From the NCBI RefSeq assembly GCF_000981385.1, contig NZ_LATZ01000003.1, positions 1 through 64,000 of the forward strand: a stretch of DNA of 64,000 nucleotides. The letters are read 5' to 3'. Position numbers and translations under genes: made by a program. Shown here piece after piece: positions 1 to 9,205 of this stretch (position 1 is the stretch's first letter; each line of letters starts with the position of its first letter). The notes beneath the pieces were generated by a model, which made no database searches, had not been told where the DNA came from, and saw only the letters and a list, made by a program, of their open reading frames with translations. The stretch comes from Bacillus sp. SA1-12. GTDB taxonomy: Bacteria > Bacillota > Bacilli > Bacillales > Bacillaceae.

Positions 1-42
1 CGTTATCTAGTTTTGAAGGAACATGCCTTCAAACTTAATATA

Positions 43-158
<116 letters not shown>

Positions 159-170
159 AAGAAGAGAAAA

Positions 171-198
171 GATCAGTAGAGATACTGGTCTTTTTGTT
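171..198 (+). terminator. rRNA operon terminator
   Basis: GATCAGTA / TACTGGTC forms an 8-bp stem (one G-U pair) around a GAGA loop, followed by TTTTTGTT. It sits 12 nt after the 5S gene. Confidence 0.85.
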
Positions 199-315
199 AT
201 CCGTATAAAGGATTAAAACCTTTAGGTTTATTAGAAATAATAAAAAATGTAGAACATTACTTGATGGTATTAAGAATCATAGGATCTCCTATTTATTTTG
301 GAATCCTTTCCATGA

Positions 316-344
316 TTGTCTATTCCCTATACATTCCATATAAT
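316..344 (+). promoter_or_regulatory. sigma-A promoter of lcfB
   Basis: TTGTCT (316-321) and TATAAT (339-344) are separated by 17 bp. The expected transcription start near 351 lies just upstream of the FadR-like operator at 372-391. Confidence 0.6.
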
Positions 345-371
345 AATAATGAGGGGTTTTACAACATAAAA

Positions 372-391
372 ATGAATGGTTATTCATTCAT
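372..391 (+). promoter_or_regulatory. FadR-type operator upstream of lcfB
   Basis: ATGAATGGTTATTCATTCAT is a near-perfect inverted repeat matching the B. subtilis FadR consensus (TGAATGANTANTCATTCA). It lies downstream of the predicted transcription start, where binding would block transcription. FadR represses fatty-acid degradation genes, including lcfB, until long-chain acyl-CoA releases it. The site overlaps the 5' extension of the reading frame that starts at 376, which supports the downstream ATG at 412 as the true start. Confidence 0.75.
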
Positions 392-411
392 TTTGTCGAA
401 GGGGTGGGAGA

Positions 412-1968
412 ATGAATTTATCATCACAGTTATCACAAACGGTAAAAGCTTTTGGTAACAAACCTGCATTTATTTTCGAAGGCAAAGAAACGTCTTATTC
501 ACAGCTAGAAACGGTCATTAATCAATTTGCGAGCAGTTTGCATGATATAGGCGTAGGTAAAGGGGATCATATAGCTGTTGTTCTAGGGAACTCACCATAT
601 TATATTATTTCTTTATATGGGGCATTGCGAGCAGGGGCAACTGTAATACCGATTAACCCAATCTACACACCGAATGAAATCGCATATATGATCAATAATG
701 GTGATGTTAAAGTTATAGTAACTGCAGATTTGCTTATTCCATTATTTTCTAATATTGAGGCGCAACTGCCGACGGTTGAGCACTACATCGTCTGTGAAAC
801 ATCTCCTTCTCAGCAAACAGGTGAGGAAGCTAGTTTTAAAAGTGCTCTTTCAGGAAAAATGAAAACGTTATCAAATTTTGTGTCTGCTGGATCGCATGAT
901 TATACGGGTCCGGAGCTTGCTGAGAAGGACGTCGCAGTCATCCTTTATACATCAGGTACTACAGGCAAGCCCAAAGGAGCCATGCTCACACATGAAAATT
1001 TATACAGTAATGCGATTGATACCGCCAATTATTTAAAGATATCAAAAGATGATGTTGTTGTTACCACATTGCCTATGTTCCATGTTTTCTGTTTAACTGT
1101 TTCATTAAATGCGCCGTTAATGAATGGAGCTACAATGCTAATCGTGCCAAAATTTAGCCCTGCTGTTATCTTTCAATTAGTGAAAACACATCATGCTACT
1201 GTTTTTGCCGGTGTGCCAACAATGTATAACTTCCTGCTTCAATATGAACATGCAGATCCAGATCATTTTAAAACGTTACGATTATGTATTTCAGGCGGAG
1301 CATCCATGCCGGTTGCTTTACTTAAAGGATTTGAACAGAAATTTAAAGTAATAGTTTCTGAAGGCTATGGTTTATCTGAGGCATCACCTGTCACATGCTT
1401 TAACCCGCTTGATCGCCCAAGGAAACCAGGGTCGATAGGAACGAATATTGTCAATGTCCAAAATAAAGTAGTGAATGAACTTGGACAAGAGCTGCCGCCG
1501 AACCAGGTAGGTGAACTAATCGTAAAAGGTCCTAATGTGATGAAGGGTTATTATAAAATGCCTGAAGAAACCGCTCATACCATACGTGATGGCTGGCTTT
1601 ATACGGGGGATTTAGCAAGAAAAGATGAAGATGGTTATTTTTATATTGTGGACCGTAAAAAGGATATGGTCATTGTTGGCGGCTACAATGTCTATCCTCG
1701 TGAAGTTGAAGAGGTCCTTTACAATCACGAAGCGATCGTAGAAGCAGCCGTTCTTGGAGTACCAGACCCGAATTCAGGTGAAGCAGTTACATGCTTTGTT
1801 GTGGTGAAAAATGATAACGTAACAGAAGAAATGCTTCTTGAATACTGTAAAGAACACTTAGCCAAGTATAAAATTCCTAAATCAATAGAGTTTTTGAAGG
1901 AGCTTCCAAAAAACACGACAGGGAAAATATTACGGAGAGCTTTAAAAGATCAAGTTTTGCAAAAATAG
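412..1968 (+). CDS. lcfB: long-chain fatty-acid-CoA ligase
   Basis: This is an AMP-forming acyl-CoA synthetase that activates fatty acids to acyl-CoA for beta-oxidation. The 518-residue product shows the ANL-family motifs in order: the P-loop [11 protein letters not shown] (about 179-189), [22 protein letters not shown], the hinge [21 protein letters not shown] region, and the C-terminal catalytic lysine in NTTGKILRR (K505). It closely resembles B. subtilis LcfB (YhfL) in both length and wording of motifs. The ATG at 412 was chosen over 376 because GAAGGGGTGGGAG precedes it and the FadR-like operator covers the upstream codons. It is monocistronic, between its own promoter and a terminator at 2021-2055. 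Regulation by FadR is inferred from the operator. Confidence 0.93.
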   Translation: MNLSSQLSQTVKAFGNKPAFIFEGKETSYSQLETVINQFASSLHDIGVGKGDHIAVVLGNSPYYIISLYGALRAGATVIPINPIYTPNEIAYMINNGDVKVIVTADLLIPLFSNIEAQLPTVEHYIVCETSPSQQTGEEASFKSALSGKMKTLSNFVSAGSHDYTGPELAEKDVAVILYTSGTTGKPKGAMLTHENLYSNAIDTANYLKISKDDVVVTTLPMFHVFCLTVSLNAPLMNGATMLIVPKFSPAVIFQLVKTHHATVFAGVPTMYNFLLQYEHADPDHFKTLRLCISGGASMPVALLKGFEQKFKVIVSEGYGLSEASPVTCFNPLDRPRKPGSIGTNIVNVQNKVVNELGQELPPNQVGELIVKGPNVMKGYYKMPEETAHTIRDGWLYTGDLARKDEDGYFYIVDRKKDMVIVGGYNVYPREVEEVLYNHEAIVEAAVLGVPDPNSGEAVTCFVVVKNDNVTEEMLLEYCKEHLAKYKIPKSIEFLKELPKNTTGKILRRALKDQVLQK

Positions 1969-2020
1969 TATTTTAGTAGAACTATATAGCAATGGATAAG
2001 TAAAAAAATACTTTTGTGCA

Positions 2021-2055
2021 AAAACACAGTTACTCTTATTGTATCTGTGTTTTTC
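2021..2055 (+). terminator. terminator after lcfB
   Basis: AAAACACAG / CTGTGTTTT makes a 9-bp stem around a 15-nt loop, ending in a T run. Confidence 0.6.
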
Positions 2056-2119
2056 TCATGTTTTTACTAGATTTCAAAAAGATTGGAAGAAAAAATGTTA
2101 TTAAAATATTCGAAAAATA

Positions 2120-2147
2120 TTGAACTATTTCTTTGTTCCTGTATAAT
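2120..2147 (+). promoter_or_regulatory. sigma-A promoter of the ABC importer operon
   Basis: TTGAAC (2120-2125), 16-bp spacer, TATAAT (2142-2147), 60 nt before the lipoprotein start. No T-box, riboswitch or operator was recognised in the leader. Confidence 0.55.
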
Positions 2148-2206
2148 TTAATCAACAAAAGCATAAAAGCATAACAGTGAAAAAAGTTAAAAAGGGGAAT
2201 CAACAT

Positions 2207-3214
2207 ATGAAAAAGGGTTGGAAATTAGGAATGGGTATGATGCTAGCTAGTTTTCTAGCATTATCAGGCTGCGGCAATAATGAGACTGCTACAGATGGTG
2301 CTAGCGGTGGTTCAGGTTCAGAAGGTGGGGATACATATACAGTTGGGGTAACTCAATTTGTAGAACATCCATCACTTGATGCAGCATTAGAAGGGTTTAA
2401 GGCAGCATTAAAGGAAAAGGGATTAGACGTAGAATATGACGTTCAAAACGCGCAGGGTGATCAAAATAACAGCCAGACGATTGCTAATAACCTTGTCGGC
2501 GATGGAGTTGATTTGATTTTTGCTAATTCAACACCAAGTGCTCAAGGGGCTTTAAATGCAACAACTGAGATACCAATCGTCTTTACATCTGTAACAGATC
2601 CTGTTGGCGGAGGGTTAGTAAAAAGTTTTGAAGAGCCTGGAGCGAATATTACAGGAACAACTGATACACATCCAGATGCAATTCCAAATACAGTTAAGTT
2701 TATTGATGAAAATATTGAAGGTAATAAAGTGGGAATGATTTACAACTCAGGCGAACAAAACTCAGTTGCCCAAATTGAGCTTGTGAAAGAAGCGATGAAA
2801 GGAACAGACTTGGAAGTTGTCGAGGCATCTGTTTCAACATCAGCAGAAGTTAAGCAAGCAACAGAATCTTTAGTCGGTAAAGTAGATTCATTATATGTCA
2901 TTACAGATAATACTGTCGTTTCTGCACTTGAAAGTGTAATTGGTGTTGCTAGTGATGAAGATATCCCGTTGTTTGTTGGCGAGTTAGACTCAGTTAAACG
3001 CGGCGGTTTTGCAGCATATGGGTTTGACTATTATGATATCGGTTTTGAAGCAGGGGAAATGGCAGCAAGTATCTTAACAGGCGAGAAAAAAGTTAGTGAG
3101 GTTCCCGTGCAATATCCGCAAAACTTAAAGCTGCAAATTAACGCAAAGGCTGCGAAGGATATGGGAATTGAGATAAAAGAGGAATGGAAAGAAGCAGCAG
3201 AAATTCTTGAATAA
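2207..3214 (+). CDS. ABC transporter substrate-binding lipoprotein (ABC_sub_bind family)
   Basis: This is the extracytoplasmic receptor of a three-gene importer. The N-terminus has basic residues, a hydrophobic stretch and the lipobox LSGC (about residues 18-21), followed by a Ser/Gly/Glu-rich linker. The mature part has the periplasmic-binding fold of the ABC_sub_bind (TrpX-like) family, with features such as TVGVTQFVEHPSLDAA at the start and TSVTDPVGGGLV. Start 2207 has an AAAGGGGAA ribosome site 7 nt upstream; an in-frame GTG at 2177 lacks one. Relatives in streptococci import tryptophan or tyrosine, but other members carry different ligands, so the substrate here is open. The permease follows after 12 nt. 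Confidence 0.88.
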   Translation: MKKGWKLGMGMMLASFLALSGCGNNETATDGASGGSGSEGGDTYTVGVTQFVEHPSLDAALEGFKAALKEKGLDVEYDVQNAQGDQNNSQTIANNLVGDGVDLIFANSTPSAQGALNATTEIPIVFTSVTDPVGGGLVKSFEEPGANITGTTDTHPDAIPNTVKFIDENIEGNKVGMIYNSGEQNSVAQIELVKEAMKGTDLEVVEASVSTSAEVKQATESLVGKVDSLYVITDNTVVSALESVIGVASDEDIPLFVGELDSVKRGGFAAYGFDYYDIGFEAGEMAASILTGEKKVSEVPVQYPQNLKLQINAKAAKDMGIEIKEEWKEAAEILE

Positions 3215-3226
3215 AGGTGAGAAACA

Positions 3227-4222
3227 ATGTTTACAGCCCTATTTGGATCAGTAGAGTCAGGCTTAATTTATGCGATTATGGCTCTTGGAGTATACTTATC
3301 ATTTCGAATATTAGACTTCCCGGATTTAACTGTTGACGGCAGCTTTGTAACAGGTGCAGCAGTCAGTGCCGTCCTGATTGTTAACGGGGTTAATCCTTTC
3401 CTGGCCACTTTAGTCGCATTAATTGTCGGCTTTTTGGCAGGCTGTATTACAGGTGTGCTTCATACGAAAGGAAATATTAACCCGCTTTTATCAGGAATCT
3501 TAATGATGATTGCGTTGTATTCAATCAACTTAAGAATCATGGGAAGATCAAACGTACCGCTTCTACAAGAAGAAACTGTATTTACACAGCTTTTAGACTG
3601 GTGGAATAAGCTTGGCATTGATGCAGCTCTTCAGCAACTATTCATATCGATTGGATTAGAGGACTTTGTTCCGCAAACATGGTCGGTTGTTGTTACGATG
3701 TTGTTACTAATTTTGATTATAAAATTTCTTCTTGATTACTTCTTGAAAACAGAGCTCGGTTTGGCAATAAGAGCTGTTGGTGACAATCAAAATATGATTA
3801 CCAGCTTTTCTGCAAATACAGATATGTTAAAAATAGTCGGCCTGGGATTATCCAATGCCCTTGTTGCTTTTTCAGGTGCTTTTATTGCACAGCATGGTGG
3901 TTTTAGTGATGTTGGAATGGGAATTGGAATGATCATAATTGGCCTTGCCTCAGTCATTATCGGGGAAGCTTTAGTTGGGGTAAAGACGATCGTCCGTGCA
4001 ACTTTAGCGGTTATCATCGGTGCCATTATTTATCGTATTATCGTGGCAATGGCCTTGCGAATCAACTTCTTTGAAACAGGCGATATGAAGCTTATTACAG
4101 CGTGTATTGTCATCGGTGCTCTTGTCATACCGCAAATTGTTAATAGGCAAAAGGATAAACGGAAAAAAAGCTTACGCAGAAAGCGGGGTGTAGGCCATGC
4201 TGAAACTAAAGCAAATTTTTAA
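3227..4222 (+). CDS. ABC transporter permease (BPD_transp_2 family)
   Basis: This is the membrane subunit of the importer encoded with the lipoprotein at 2207 and the ATPase at 4197. The 331-residue protein is hydrophobic with about eight to nine predicted membrane segments. It has the branched-chain-amino-acid / TrpY-like permease signature, including the ELGLAIRAVGDNQNM loop that contacts the ATPase and the GLSNALVAFSGAFIAQHGGFSD segment. The C-terminus is a basic cytoplasmic tail. The ribosome site is AAAGGTGAG. The gene overlaps the ATPase gene by 26 nt, so the two are probably translationally coupled. The substrate cannot be read from the sequence. Confidence 0.88.
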   Translation: MFTALFGSVESGLIYAIMALGVYLSFRILDFPDLTVDGSFVTGAAVSAVLIVNGVNPFLATLVALIVGFLAGCITGVLHTKGNINPLLSGILMMIALYSINLRIMGRSNVPLLQEETVFTQLLDWWNKLGIDAALQQLFISIGLEDFVPQTWSVVVTMLLLILIIKFLLDYFLKTELGLAIRAVGDNQNMITSFSANTDMLKIVGLGLSNALVAFSGAFIAQHGGFSDVGMGIGMIIIGLASVIIGEALVGVKTIVRATLAVIIGAIIYRIIVAMALRINFFETGDMKLITACIVIGALVIPQIVNRQKDKRKKSLRRKRGVGHAETKANF

Positions 4223-4991
4223 AGTGTTTAACGAAGGCTCCATCGATGAAAAAGTGGCATTGAATCATCTATCTTTATCGTTAAAAGAAGGAGATTTTGT
4301 TACAGTCATCGGAAGTAATGGAGCAGGGAAATCAACACTGCTTAACGTCATCGCCGGGCGGCTGACTCCGGATGATGGAGATGTACTTATTAAGGAGAAG
4401 TCCATGCTTGATGTTCCAGAGTATAAACGGTCAAGATCGATCGGCCGGGTATTTCAGGACCCAATGGCTGGGACGTCACCGACATTAACGATTGAAGAAA
4501 ATCTGGCTATTGCCTATTCACGGATTCATAAACGAACATTAAAGCCAGGTGTGACAGCAAAGCGGCGCGTGTATTTTAAGGAGCAGCTAGAGCTCTTAGG
4601 CTTAGGACTTGAAAACCGTTTATCAGCCAAGGTTGGACTGTTATCTGGCGGTGAGCGTCAAGCTCTTTCGCTTCTGATGGCAACCTTCACAAAGCCGGAT
4701 ATTTTATTATTAGATGAACATACTGCGGCACTTGATCCATCACGTGCCGACCTAATTACAAATCTAACGAAGAAGCTTGTTGAAAATGGCAATCTGACAA
4801 CATTAATGATTACCCATAATATGCAGCAGGCGGTTGATTTAGGCAATCGACTCATTATGATGGACAAAGGAAGCATTGTCTTTGAAGCAGAGGGGAAAGA
4901 AAAGCAAGGTTTAACCGTTAATTCTCTGTTAGAAGAATTCTCAAAAATAAAATCAGATAGTTCTTTATCAGATAAGGCACTGCTTGTTTAA
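4197..4991 (+). CDS. ABC transporter ATP-binding protein
   Basis: This is the energising subunit of the importer. The 264 residues contain Walker A GSNGAGKST (about 39-47), a Q-loop region, the signature LSGGERQAL, Walker B ILLLDEHTAALDP and the switch histidine in MITHNM. The D-loop reads DEHTAALD rather than the common DEPTSALD, which is usual in this TrpZ-like group. It is the last gene of the operon and is followed at 5103 by a strong bidirectional terminator. Confidence 0.9.
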   Translation: MLKLKQIFKVFNEGSIDEKVALNHLSLSLKEGDFVTVIGSNGAGKSTLLNVIAGRLTPDDGDVLIKEKSMLDVPEYKRSRSIGRVFQDPMAGTSPTLTIEENLAIAYSRIHKRTLKPGVTAKRRVYFKEQLELLGLGLENRLSAKVGLLSGGERQALSLLMATFTKPDILLLDEHTAALDPSRADLITNLTKKLVENGNLTTLMITHNMQQAVDLGNRLIMMDKGSIVFEAEGKEKQGLTVNSLLEEFSKIKSDSSLSDKALLV

Positions 4992-5093
4992 AGTGAGTCT
5001 TAACTGAGCCTAAGAGCAGTTATCCCTGCATATGCCTTCATAGCTTTCTCTTGAATCTTGAAGAGGTGGGGTTTTGCTGCCCGTTAGGATGGG

Positions 5094-5146
5094 ATAAAAA
5101 ATGCCTGCCCCAGATCAAAAGCGTTCATGGGGCAGGCGTTTTTTAT
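5094..5146. terminator. bidirectional terminator between ABC operon and nagB
   Basis: GCCTGCCCCA (5103-5112) pairs perfectly with TGGGGCAGGC (5128-5137). GTTTTTTATT follows on the plus strand and ATTTTTTATCC follows on the minus strand, so it can end both convergent operons. Confidence 0.9.
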
Positions 5147-5148
5147 TC

Positions 5149-5895
5149 TCATTTAAACAGGCTATTATCCTTTACACCTAACAAAGCCTCTTCATCCGCA
5201 ATAATTGTAGCATTCGGATGCTGCTTTAAAATCGAAGCAGGGAAGCTTTCAGTGACATCTCCAGATAAAAGCTGAATCATGGCATCTTGCTTAGCTTTTC
5301 CAGACACTAAAAGAAGAATTTCCTTGCTTTTAAAAATGGTTTGAATCCCCATTGTGATGGCTTGTGTTGGAACTTCGTCAATACTGCTAAAAAAGCGGGC
5401 ATTGGCCTCTCTAGTGGATTGTGCCAAGTCCACAACATGTGTTTTAGCTTGAAAAGATGTTCCAGGTTCATTAAACCCAATATGACCATTACCGCCAATT
5501 CCTAAAAGCTGTAAATCGATTCCCTGATGCAGCTCAATTTTATTTTCATATTCTTCACATTCAGCCTGTAAATCTTTATTCATTCCAGATGGAATATGTG
5601 TATGCTCGGATGAAATATTAATATGTTTAAAAAGATTTTCATACATATACGTATAATAGCTATTCGGATCATCTTTTGCTAAACCGATATATTCATCTAA
5701 ATTAAAGCTTGTCACTTGAGCATAGGATGTGCCGTTTTGTTTGTGATCCTCGATTAAGTGCTGATAAACACCTAGAGGTGTCCCTCCTGTAGCAAAACCC
5801 AAAGTAAGGTTCGGCGTGCTTTTTAATTTATTGATCATATATTCAGCAGCCGTGCGGCTCATTTCCTGATAATTCTTTACTTCTATTATTTTCAT
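5149..5895 (-). CDS. nagB: glucosamine-6-phosphate deaminase
   Basis: NagB converts glucosamine-6-phosphate to fructose-6-phosphate and ammonia, the last step feeding amino sugars into glycolysis. The 248 residues match the NagB family along the whole length: the phosphate-binding LGFATGGTPLGVYQ near residues 32-45, the catalytic FNLDEYIG (about 64-71), the active-site lid LLGIGGNGHIGFNEP (about 130-144) and TMGIQTI. The start has the ribosome site AAAGGAGAGG. It lies 128 nt downstream of nagA on the same strand, forming a nagA-nagB operon that ends at the terminator at 5094-5146. Confidence 0.95.
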   Translation of the reverse strand: MKIIEVKNYQEMSRTAAEYMINKLKSTPNLTLGFATGGTPLGVYQHLIEDHKQNGTSYAQVTSFNLDEYIGLAKDDPNSYYTYMYENLFKHINISSEHTHIPSGMNKDLQAECEEYENKIELHQGIDLQLLGIGGNGHIGFNEPGTSFQAKTHVVDLAQSTREANARFFSSIDEVPTQAITMGIQTIFKSKEILLLVSGKAKQDAMIQLLSGDVTESFPASILKQHPNATIIADEEALLGVKDNSLFK

Positions 5896-6023
5896 GATGA
5901 CCTCTCCTTTGTAGATGAGATTTATTTGCTCAATTGCTTGTTCGGATTTTTGTGGGGAAGCGCTTCTGCATCCAGTTCCAGCGTCTAATTTTCCCTAAGC
6001 TGTTTTGGTGCTATGAGACTTTT

Positions 6024-7208
6024 TTATTCCTTTGAGTAAGCAACTTTCCCTTTACATAGGGTCATATAAACATCCATTTGTTCATCAAGAACAACAATGT
6101 CTGCATCTTTCCCAACGGAAATGCTTCCTTTGCGGTCAAATACATTTAATTGTTTTGCAGGATTTTCAGAAGCCATTTTTATGGAGCTTTTGATATCACA
6201 TTGAGCAAATTTTTGAATGTTCTTAAAGGCATCCTTCATTTTCAATACACTGCCGGCCAACGTATTTTCATCTAATAATGCACGGCCATCCTGTACTGTT
6301 ACCATTTGTCCGCCTAAATCATAAACTCCATTCTCAAGCCATTTTGCTCTCATGGAATCAGTTATCAAGATCATTCGCTCTTCTGTAATTTGGTTATATG
6401 CAAGTTGAACAGCTTCAGGACGGGAGTGGACTCCATCAACAATAAGCTCTACCATTAGTTCATCTCTTAAAAACGCAGCCCCCACAATACCCGGGTCACG
6501 ATGATGAAGGCCTGTCATTTGATTAAAGAGATGTGTGACTTGATTCAATCCGTTTTCAATTGCTTCTATAACCTGATCATATGTTGCATCAGAATGGGCA
6601 ATAGATGCAGTAATGCCGGACTGTTTTAAATATTGAACAACTTCCTTACCTCCTGGAAGTTCAGGAGCAAGTGTTACCTGTTTGATGTGATTTCCTGATA
6701 GGGCTTGCCATCTTTTAAATGTTTCAACATCAGGATTTAAAATATGATGAATAGGTTGTGCACCTGCTTTGTTTTTATGAATAAATGGACCTTCTAGATG
6801 AATGCCAAGAATTTCTGCATTATTTTCTGACTGCTGTGAAATGATATATTCTCCAGCATTTTTAAGAGCATTCTCAATGGCAGTTGAATCTTCTGTCATC
6901 GTGGTCGCTAAAAAGCTGGTTGTACCTTCCTTAGGCAAGGTAGATGCCATCACATCAAGCGCTTCTTTTGTACCATCCATTGTATCGGAACCATTAGCTC
7001 CATGGATATGAATATCAATCATCCCTGGGATAATACTAAAACCACCAGGAATGGTAATGATCTTGTAATCAGATAGTTCAGTTAGTTCAGTCATTGGTCC
7101 AAATGCTGATATTTTTCCCTCGTCTATTTTTAAATAAGCTTTTTCGATTACTTCATTTTCTGTATACACTGTCCCGTTTTGAAGAACTACTTTATGAAAT
7201 GAACTCAT
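6024..7208 (-). CDS. nagA: N-acetylglucosamine-6-phosphate deacetylase
   Basis: NagA removes the acetyl group from GlcNAc-6-phosphate, giving the substrate of NagB. It is an amidohydrolase-fold metalloenzyme of about 395 residues. Visible motifs are the metal-binding IDIHIHGANGSDT, GIHLEGPFIHKNKAGAQ, the SIAHSDATYDQ histidine, THLFNQMTGLHHRDPGIVGAA and the catalytic aspartate in LITDSMRA. Two starts are possible. The ATG at 7214 is only 3 nt from AAGGAG, while the ATG at 7208 is 9 nt away, so 7208 is preferred. A NagR-like operator (7263-7278) lies in its promoter region, so induction by amino sugar via NagR is likely. Confidence 0.95.
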   Translation of the reverse strand: MSSFHKVVLQNGTVYTENEVIEKAYLKIDEGKISAFGPMTELTELSDYKIITIPGGFSIIPGMIDIHIHGANGSDTMDGTKEALDVMASTLPKEGTTSFLATTMTEDSTAIENALKNAGEYIISQQSENNAEILGIHLEGPFIHKNKAGAQPIHHILNPDVETFKRWQALSGNHIKQVTLAPELPGGKEVVQYLKQSGITASIAHSDATYDQVIEAIENGLNQVTHLFNQMTGLHHRDPGIVGAAFLRDELMVELIVDGVHSRPEAVQLAYNQITEERMILITDSMRAKWLENGVYDLGGQMVTVQDGRALLDENTLAGSVLKMKDAFKNIQKFAQCDIKSSIKMASENPAKQLNVFDRKGSISVGKDADIVVLDEQMDVYMTLCKGKVAYSKE

Positions 7209-7262
7209 GGCCATATTCTCCTTTTTGGTTTTACTTATTTTTAGAATAGCACTAGATTATAT

Positions 7263-7278
7263 AGTTGTCTATACCAGT
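7263..7278 (-). promoter_or_regulatory. NagR (dre) operator in the nagA promoter
   Basis: AGTTGTCTATACCAGT, read on the minus strand as ACTGGTATAGACAACT, matches the B. subtilis NagR/YvoA dre site pattern (TGGTATAGACAA). On the minus strand it lies immediately upstream of a TATAAT-like -10 element, so bound repressor would cover the nagA promoter. Confidence 0.75.
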
Positions 7279-7339
7279 TTAGCGGAATTATAATTGGAGT
7301 ACTCTAGGGATTAGTTATTTCCTGTATTTGGTGAAGAAA

Positions 7340-7355
7340 ATTGGTATAGACATCT
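7340..7355 (+). promoter_or_regulatory. NagR (dre) operator upstream of nagP
   Basis: ATTGGTATAGACATCT shares TGGTATAGACA with the inverted site at 7263-7278 and is oriented towards nagP. The 351-bp intergenic region 7215-7565 otherwise holds the divergent promoters and a long AT-rich nagP leader in which no structure was recognised. Confidence 0.75.
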
Positions 7356-7565
7356 ATATGGTTAGATGTTACTATAAATGTGTGAAACGCTTCCAGAGTT
7401 ATGAAGGGAGAGATTAACGACCATCATTTTTTAATGGGTTTAGACATAATCATTCTATAGAAGTTTTACCTGCATCATCATTTTTTACTACGTCTTTGGT
7501 AAGAATAAATTTGTATTTATTATTTTTCTTGAAAAAATTGGGTTTCTGATAGGAGGAAATACAAC

Positions 7566-9011
7566 ATGATGAAATACTTACAAAAAATTGGTCGCTCTTT
7601 AATGCTGCCAGTAGCCGTATTGCCAGCTGCAGCGATCTTAATGGGGATCGGTTATTGGATAGATCCAGCGGGTTGGGGAGCTGGTAATCCAATCGCCGCA
7701 TTTTTAATCAAGGCAGGATCTTCGATTATCGATAATATGTCTATTCTATTTGCCGTAGGGGTAGCGCTCGGTATGTCTAAAAACAAAGATGGTTCGGCTG
7801 CTTTGAGCGGCTTAGTTGCCTACTTGGTCGTAACAACCTTGCTTTCAACAGATTCAGTCGCTATGCTTCAAGGGATTGATGCAGAAAATGTAAACCCTGC
7901 ATTTGCGAAAATAGGAAATCAGTTCGTTGGGATTCTTTCTGGTATCGTAGCATCCATTATGTATAATCGCTTTAGCGATGTTCAGCTGCCGGCCGCATTG
8001 GCATTCTTTAGCGGAAAACGATTAGTTCCGATTATGACAGCTGTTTCAATGTTACTAGCTTCAGTTATATTGTTTTTTGCATGGCCGATAATTTTCAGCG
8101 GTTTAGTTTCATTTGGTACTGCGATCAGTAAATTGGAATTTATCGGTGCAGGATTATATGGATTCTTTAACCGTTTATTAATACCAACAGGCTTACACCA
8201 TGCTTTAAACTCAGTATTCTGGTTTGATGTAGCAGGGATTAATGATATCGGTAATTTCTGGGCTGGTACTGGAACAAAGGGAATTACAGGTATGTACCAG
8301 GCGGGATTCTTCCCAATCATGATGTTTGGACTGCCAGCAGCAGCGTTGGCTATGTACCATACAGCAAAAACGAAAAGAAAGAAACAAGCGGCTTCATTAA
8401 TGCTAGCAGCAGGATTTGCCTCATTCTTTACAGGGGTTACAGAACCACTTGAATTTTCTTTCATGTTTTTAGCTCCAGCACTATATGTTGTTCATGCTGC
8501 CTTAACAGGAATCTCGTTAGCAATCGCTGCTTTCTTCCATTGGACTGCAGGATTTGGCTTCAGTGCAGGTTTAGTTGACTTTGTATTAAGTTCTAGACTT
8601 CCATTAGCAAATCAGCCATATATGCTGCTTCTTCAAGGTTTAGTATTTGCAGTTATTTACTATGTACTATTCCGCTTCTTAATCACGAAGTTTAACTTAG
8701 CAACTCCAGGAAGAGAAGAGGACACAGAAGAAGATACAACAAATACAGCAACAACAGGTGATAATAAATTTGCTGTGATGGCAGAGAAAATTTATGACGG
8801 CTTAGGCGGAGACGAAAATGTAACATCAGTCGATAACTGTGTAACGCGTTTACGAATTGAAGTAAAAGATATGGATGCCGTTGATCAAAATAAAATTAAA
8901 TCAACAGGAGTACCTGGCATAAATATTGTAGGACCTCAAAGCATTCAAGTTATTGTAGGTACACAAGTTCAATTTGTAGCAGATGAAATTGAAAAAATCC
9001 GTAAAAGCTAA
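7566..9011 (+). CDS. nagP: PTS N-acetylglucosamine transporter EIICB
   Basis: This membrane permease imports and phosphorylates N-acetylglucosamine. The N-terminal IIC domain (about 1-380) has roughly ten hydrophobic segments. It includes the GlcNAc/glucose-family motifs LPVAVLPAAAILMGIGYWIDP, IPTGLHHALNS and the ITEPLEF-like GVTEPLEFSFMF. A Thr/Glu-rich linker (about 380-395) leads to a C-terminal IIB domain with the phosphocysteine in DNCVTRLRIEVKD (C425). There is no IIA domain, so a separate glucose-type IIA must supply phosphate. The ribosome site is AGGAGG; ATGATG leaves either start possible. It sits opposite nagA and 194 nt before nagR, and a dre site lies upstream. Confidence 0.92.
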   Translation: MMKYLQKIGRSLMLPVAVLPAAAILMGIGYWIDPAGWGAGNPIAAFLIKAGSSIIDNMSILFAVGVALGMSKNKDGSAALSGLVAYLVVTTLLSTDSVAMLQGIDAENVNPAFAKIGNQFVGILSGIVASIMYNRFSDVQLPAALAFFSGKRLVPIMTAVSMLLASVILFFAWPIIFSGLVSFGTAISKLEFIGAGLYGFFNRLLIPTGLHHALNSVFWFDVAGINDIGNFWAGTGTKGITGMYQAGFFPIMMFGLPAAALAMYHTAKTKRKKQAASLMLAAGFASFFTGVTEPLEFSFMFLAPALYVVHAALTGISLAIAAFFHWTAGFGFSAGLVDFVLSSRLPLANQPYMLLLQGLVFAVIYYVLFRFLITKFNLATPGREEDTEEDTTNTATTGDNKFAVMAEKIYDGLGGDENVTSVDNCVTRLRIEVKDMDAVDQNKIKSTGVPGINIVGPQSIQVIVGTQVQFVADEIEKIRKS

Positions 9012-9022
9012 AGGTTGTCTTT

Positions 9023-9090
9023 AAAGGGTTTGACCTTCCTACTAAACACCGATATCATGTGTTTTTGGGGTCTGACCCTTTGTTTTTGTT
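9023..9090 (+). terminator. terminator after nagP with GGGTCTGACCC arm
   Basis: AAAGGGTTTGACC (9023-9035) pairs with GGTCTGACCCTTT (about 9069-9081) with two mismatches, followed by GTTTTTGTTTT. The right arm contains the palindrome GGGTCTGACCC, which recurs in a related form at 51237-51325. Confidence 0.6.
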
Positions 9091-9205
9091 TTATGAAAAG
9101 GATCATAATAATAATAGTTGAATCTATCCGATCTGATGCATAAAGGAGAAAGATTTAATATAATGGCAATAGTGATGATTAGTGTAACTGAAAGGAGATT
9201 CTTCG

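Noticed and set aside
1969..2206. T-box or amino-acid riboswitch before the TrpX-like importer
   Set aside because: No T-box sequence, no specifier stem and no antiterminator were found; only a plain promoter.
5945..5975. GAAGCGCTTC palindrome between nagA and nagB
   Set aside because: Looks cre-like, but the outer positions do not fit and it lies inside the operon without a promoter.
7378..7395. Possible cre site GTGAAACGCTTCCA before nagP
   Set aside because: The conserved TG and CG are not at the right spacing for the CcpA consensus; only a partial match remains.
7982..8464. 160-codon minus-strand frame inside nagP
   Set aside because: Antisense to conserved EIIC membrane segments; no start signals.
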